6,726 nucleotides of DNA from an uncultured Bacilli bacterium (GTDB lineage Bacteria; Bacillota_I; Bacilli_A; RF39; UBA660), in assembly GCA_947853365.1 (NCBI GenBank), contig CANTWQ010000096.1, positions 1-6,726 of the forward strand. Direction: 5' to 3'. The notes under the pieces were generated by a model, which ran no database searches, was not told the DNA's origin, and saw only the letters and a list, made by a program, of their open reading frames with translations. The first letter of the stretch is position 1; every line of letters begins with the position of its first letter. Below are positions 5,938 to 6,726 of the stretch, piece after piece. The translations under genes were made by a program, and so were the position numbers.

Positions 5938-6025
5938 AAAGACGAAAGGGGCAACTACTCTACAGGCATGTTACCTACCTTAGGTCTGAAAAATGCAAAT
6001 ATCATAAAGTTTATTTATGGTCTTT
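5938..6025. other. Convergent intergenic element: split terminator stem with an unexplained insert
   Basis: AAAGAC directly after the spoIID stop (5938-5943) can pair with GTCTTT (6020-6025) at the end of the C39-like gene, the same stem used by the ylmC terminator, but here about 76 bp separate the arms. The insert (5944-6019) is more GC-rich on its left side. It contains a perfect hairpin ACCTA-CCT-TAGGT (5973-5985) that could be enclosed by GCAT/ATGC (5966-5969 with 5993-5996), and an AT-only hairpin at 6003-6019. Read in the spoIID frame past its stop, it is open to 6046 and encodes STGMLPTLGLKN (from 5959), which resembles the conserved TGMLPTKGL loop of FtsW/RodA/SpoVE proteins. No known riboswitch or small RNA was recognised. 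It may be a decayed gene remnant, a structured RNA or chance. Confidence 0.3.
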
Positions 6026-6033
6026 ATTTTTTT
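6003..6033 (+). terminator. Possible terminator for spoIID
   Basis: CATAAA-(GTTTA)-TTTATG (6003-6019) is a perfect but AT-only 6-bp hairpin. Seven T follow at 6027-6033 after a 7-nt gap. The long-range AAAGAC/GTCTTT pairing would sit directly next to that T-run. Either could end the spoIID transcript, and both overlap the end of the opposing gene. No convincing separate terminator for the minus-strand gene was seen here. Confidence 0.4.
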
Positions 6034-6575
6034 CGATCTTTATAAAAGACGATACACTCTCGTTGTGAGATAGGACCTAGCATATAGTCTTTGGTGCCAT
6101 CTTCAAAAAAATAATTTCTTTTTACTTTGCGATTAGCAAATGGTTTATGAATGATCCATATGTTAGGATGATCATCAAACACGTTTTCTGGTAGTTCATA
6201 AGGATCTAGGAGATAAATAAATTCTTGATCCATACCTGTTACCAAACAATAATGGGGAACTTCTAAATAAGTTCTAATCATCGCAAGTCCTTGAATGAAA
6301 ATGGCTTGAAATAGTGTTTCATTTACTTTACTACCGTAATAGATGGTTGTTCGAAAGGGAATATTCCATTCTTCTTTATATTCCATCAGTTTGGTGGTAA
6401 GAAGTAAATTAGCCACTTTACTCGTGCCACCGTTCTTTCGATCCAAGGTATCTTGAAAGATGGCTTTGATGGTATCTTGTTTGATTTCATCTTTTTTTAA
6501 AAAATGGCAAAGGACATTGATATAACACATGGGACAACAGTCAAACTCACTCCATTGGTATTGAATTTGGTTCAT
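6024..6575 (-). CDS. Standalone C39-like (papain-fold) cysteine peptidase
   Basis: The 183-residue product carries the full C39-type active-site pattern: Q7-x5-C13 in QWSEFDCCPMC (oxyanion Gln and nucleophilic Cys), H108 in VPHYCLVTG, and D124 fifteen residues later in YLLDPY. These spacings are the ones used by C39 and BtrH-like domains. It has no signal peptide, no membrane segment and no ABC-transporter parts, so it is probably cytoplasmic. Typical C39 domains are fused to peptide exporters and cleave double-glycine leaders; no exporter or leader peptide is visible here, so the substrate is unknown, and a non-proteolytic acyl-transfer role is also possible. The cluster C13, C14, C17, C23 is unusually cysteine-rich. 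The start is set at ATG 6575 because AGGTGAT lies just upstream. The frame stays open to 6620, but that part lies inside the terminator of the upstream gene. It is convergent with spoIID. The peptidase-like fold is quite secure; the activity is an inference. Confidence 0.75.
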   Translation of the reverse strand: MNQIQYQWSEFDCCPMCYINVLCHFLKKDEIKQDTIKAIFQDTLDRKNGGTSKVANLLLTTKLMEYKEEWNIPFRTTIYYGSKVNETLFQAIFIQGLAMIRTYLEVPHYCLVTGMDQEFIYLLDPYELPENVFDDHPNIWIIHKPFANRKVKRNYFFEDGTKDYMLGPISQRECIVFYKDRKK

Positions 6576-6578
6576 AGA

Positions 6579-6585
6579 ATCACCT
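6579..6585 (-). promoter_or_regulatory. Ribosome-binding site fixing the start of the C39-like gene
   Basis: AGGTGAT on the minus strand, 3 nt before ATG 6575, is identical in sequence and spacing to the site before ylmC. It rules against the longer reading of the frame from 6620, which would begin inside a terminator hairpin. Confidence 0.7.
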
Positions 6586-6590
6586 ACTAT

Positions 6591-6620
6591 ATAATATGGA
6601 CCAAATAAAAAGAAATACAC
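6591..6620 (-). promoter_or_regulatory. Candidate sigma-E-like promoter of the C39-like gene
   Basis: On the minus strand GTGTATT (6614-6620) and CATATTAT (6591-6598) are 15 bp apart, a fair but imperfect match to the sigma-E pattern kmATATT - 14/15 - CATACAnT. TATTAT inside the same box could equally serve as a sigma-A -10. The -35 part lies within the terminator hairpin of the upstream gene, which lowers confidence. Confidence 0.3.
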
Positions 6621-6630
6621 ATCGTATTTC
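6603..6630 (-). terminator. Terminator of the partial gene at the right edge
   Basis: On the minus strand GAAATAC-(GATGT)-GTATTTC is a perfect 7-bp stem (plus-strand arms 6612-6618 and 6624-6630), followed by TTTTTATTT (6603-6611). It begins at the base next to the stop codon at 6631-6633. This is a good intrinsic terminator and shows that the C39-like gene is not simply co-transcribed with its upstream neighbour, apart from read-through. Confidence 0.8.
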
Positions 6631-6726
6631 CTATTTTACGGCTTGTTTTTGTTTGGGGCGAATGGCTCCTTGTTCACAACGATTTCCCCAAGCGTCAATG
6701 AGTTCTTTATCTTTATAGATACAAAC
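6631..6726 (-). CDS. C-terminal end of an unidentified protein (partial, cut by the window edge)
   Basis: The minus-strand frame is open from the right edge to a TAG at 6631-6633, giving 31 residues. The visible peptide includes YKDKELIDAWGNRCEQGAIR and ends in a Lys/Gln-rich tail (PKQKQAVK). Codon use is like the neighbours (AAA, GAT, ATT) and a strong terminator follows directly, so it is very likely a real gene end. The family is not recognised from this piece. The WGNRC-EQGAIRP stretch looks conserved in style and may identify it in a search. Confidence 0.65.
   Translation of the reverse strand, partial: VCIYKDKELIDAWGNRCEQGAIRPKQKQAVK

Noticed and set aside
5941..6000. Riboswitch or known small RNA (c-di-GMP, preQ1, SRP RNA, tmRNA considered).
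   Set aside because: Conserved cores of these classes are not present, and the region lies between gene ends, where a leader riboswitch would not be expected.
6576..6620. N-terminal extension of the C39-like protein.
   Set aside because: This part lies in the terminator of the upstream gene, while AGGTGAT sits directly before ATG 6575.

Overview
The window comes from a low-GC, endospore-forming member of the Bacillota (Firmicutes). The evidence is a complete sporulation sigma factor SigG, a YlmC/YmxH-family sporulation protein and an engulfment peptidoglycan hydrolase SpoIID. Intrinsic terminators are compact, and most genes use a GGTGAT ribosome-binding site. Sequence style and the shape of SpoIID suggest a Bacilli/Erysipelotrichia-type or related uncultured gut lineage, but the window alone cannot fix the family.

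Layout, left to right. Positions 80-3376 (minus strand) hold a probable three-gene operon read right to left: a long U32-family protein with the four-cysteine signature (RlhA/TrhP-like RNA hydroxylation factor), a small membrane-anchored thioredoxin-fold protein with only one active-site cysteine, and the tRNA wobble 2'-O-methyltransferase TrmL. It ends in a clear terminator at 54-79. Positions 3435-4478 (minus) hold sigG followed by ylmC, in the same relative order as the Bacillus sigG-ylmC neighbourhood, ending in a terminator that overlaps the ylmC stop. Divergent from sigG, spoIID runs on the plus strand (4579-5937). Convergent to spoIID is a small standalone C39-like (papain-fold) cysteine peptidase gene (6024-6575, minus). 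A partial minus-strand gene enters from the right edge and stops at 6631-6633, followed at once by a terminator.

Functional picture. sigG/ylmC and spoIID form a head-to-head sporulation block: SpoIID remodels septal peptidoglycan during engulfment and SigG drives late forespore transcription. The U32-Trx-TrmL operon is mainly about RNA modification. ylmC and the C39-like gene, otherwise unrelated, share a 17/20-identical leader at the same distance from their ATGs, hinting at shared (possibly sporulation) control.

Nothing here is a clear new defence or mobile system. The points most worth a second look are: a Glu replacing the Asn of SigG that is linked to the anti-sigma factor Gin/CsfB in B. 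subtilis; a SpoIID with an unusual cytoplasmic N-terminal segment; a one-cysteine Trx protein inside an RNA-modification operon; a transporterless C39-like peptidase; and an 86-bp convergent intergenic region that looks like a terminator stem split by about 76 bp, including a short SEDS(FtsW)-like peptide match. No tRNA, rRNA, CRISPR array or insertion sequence was seen.
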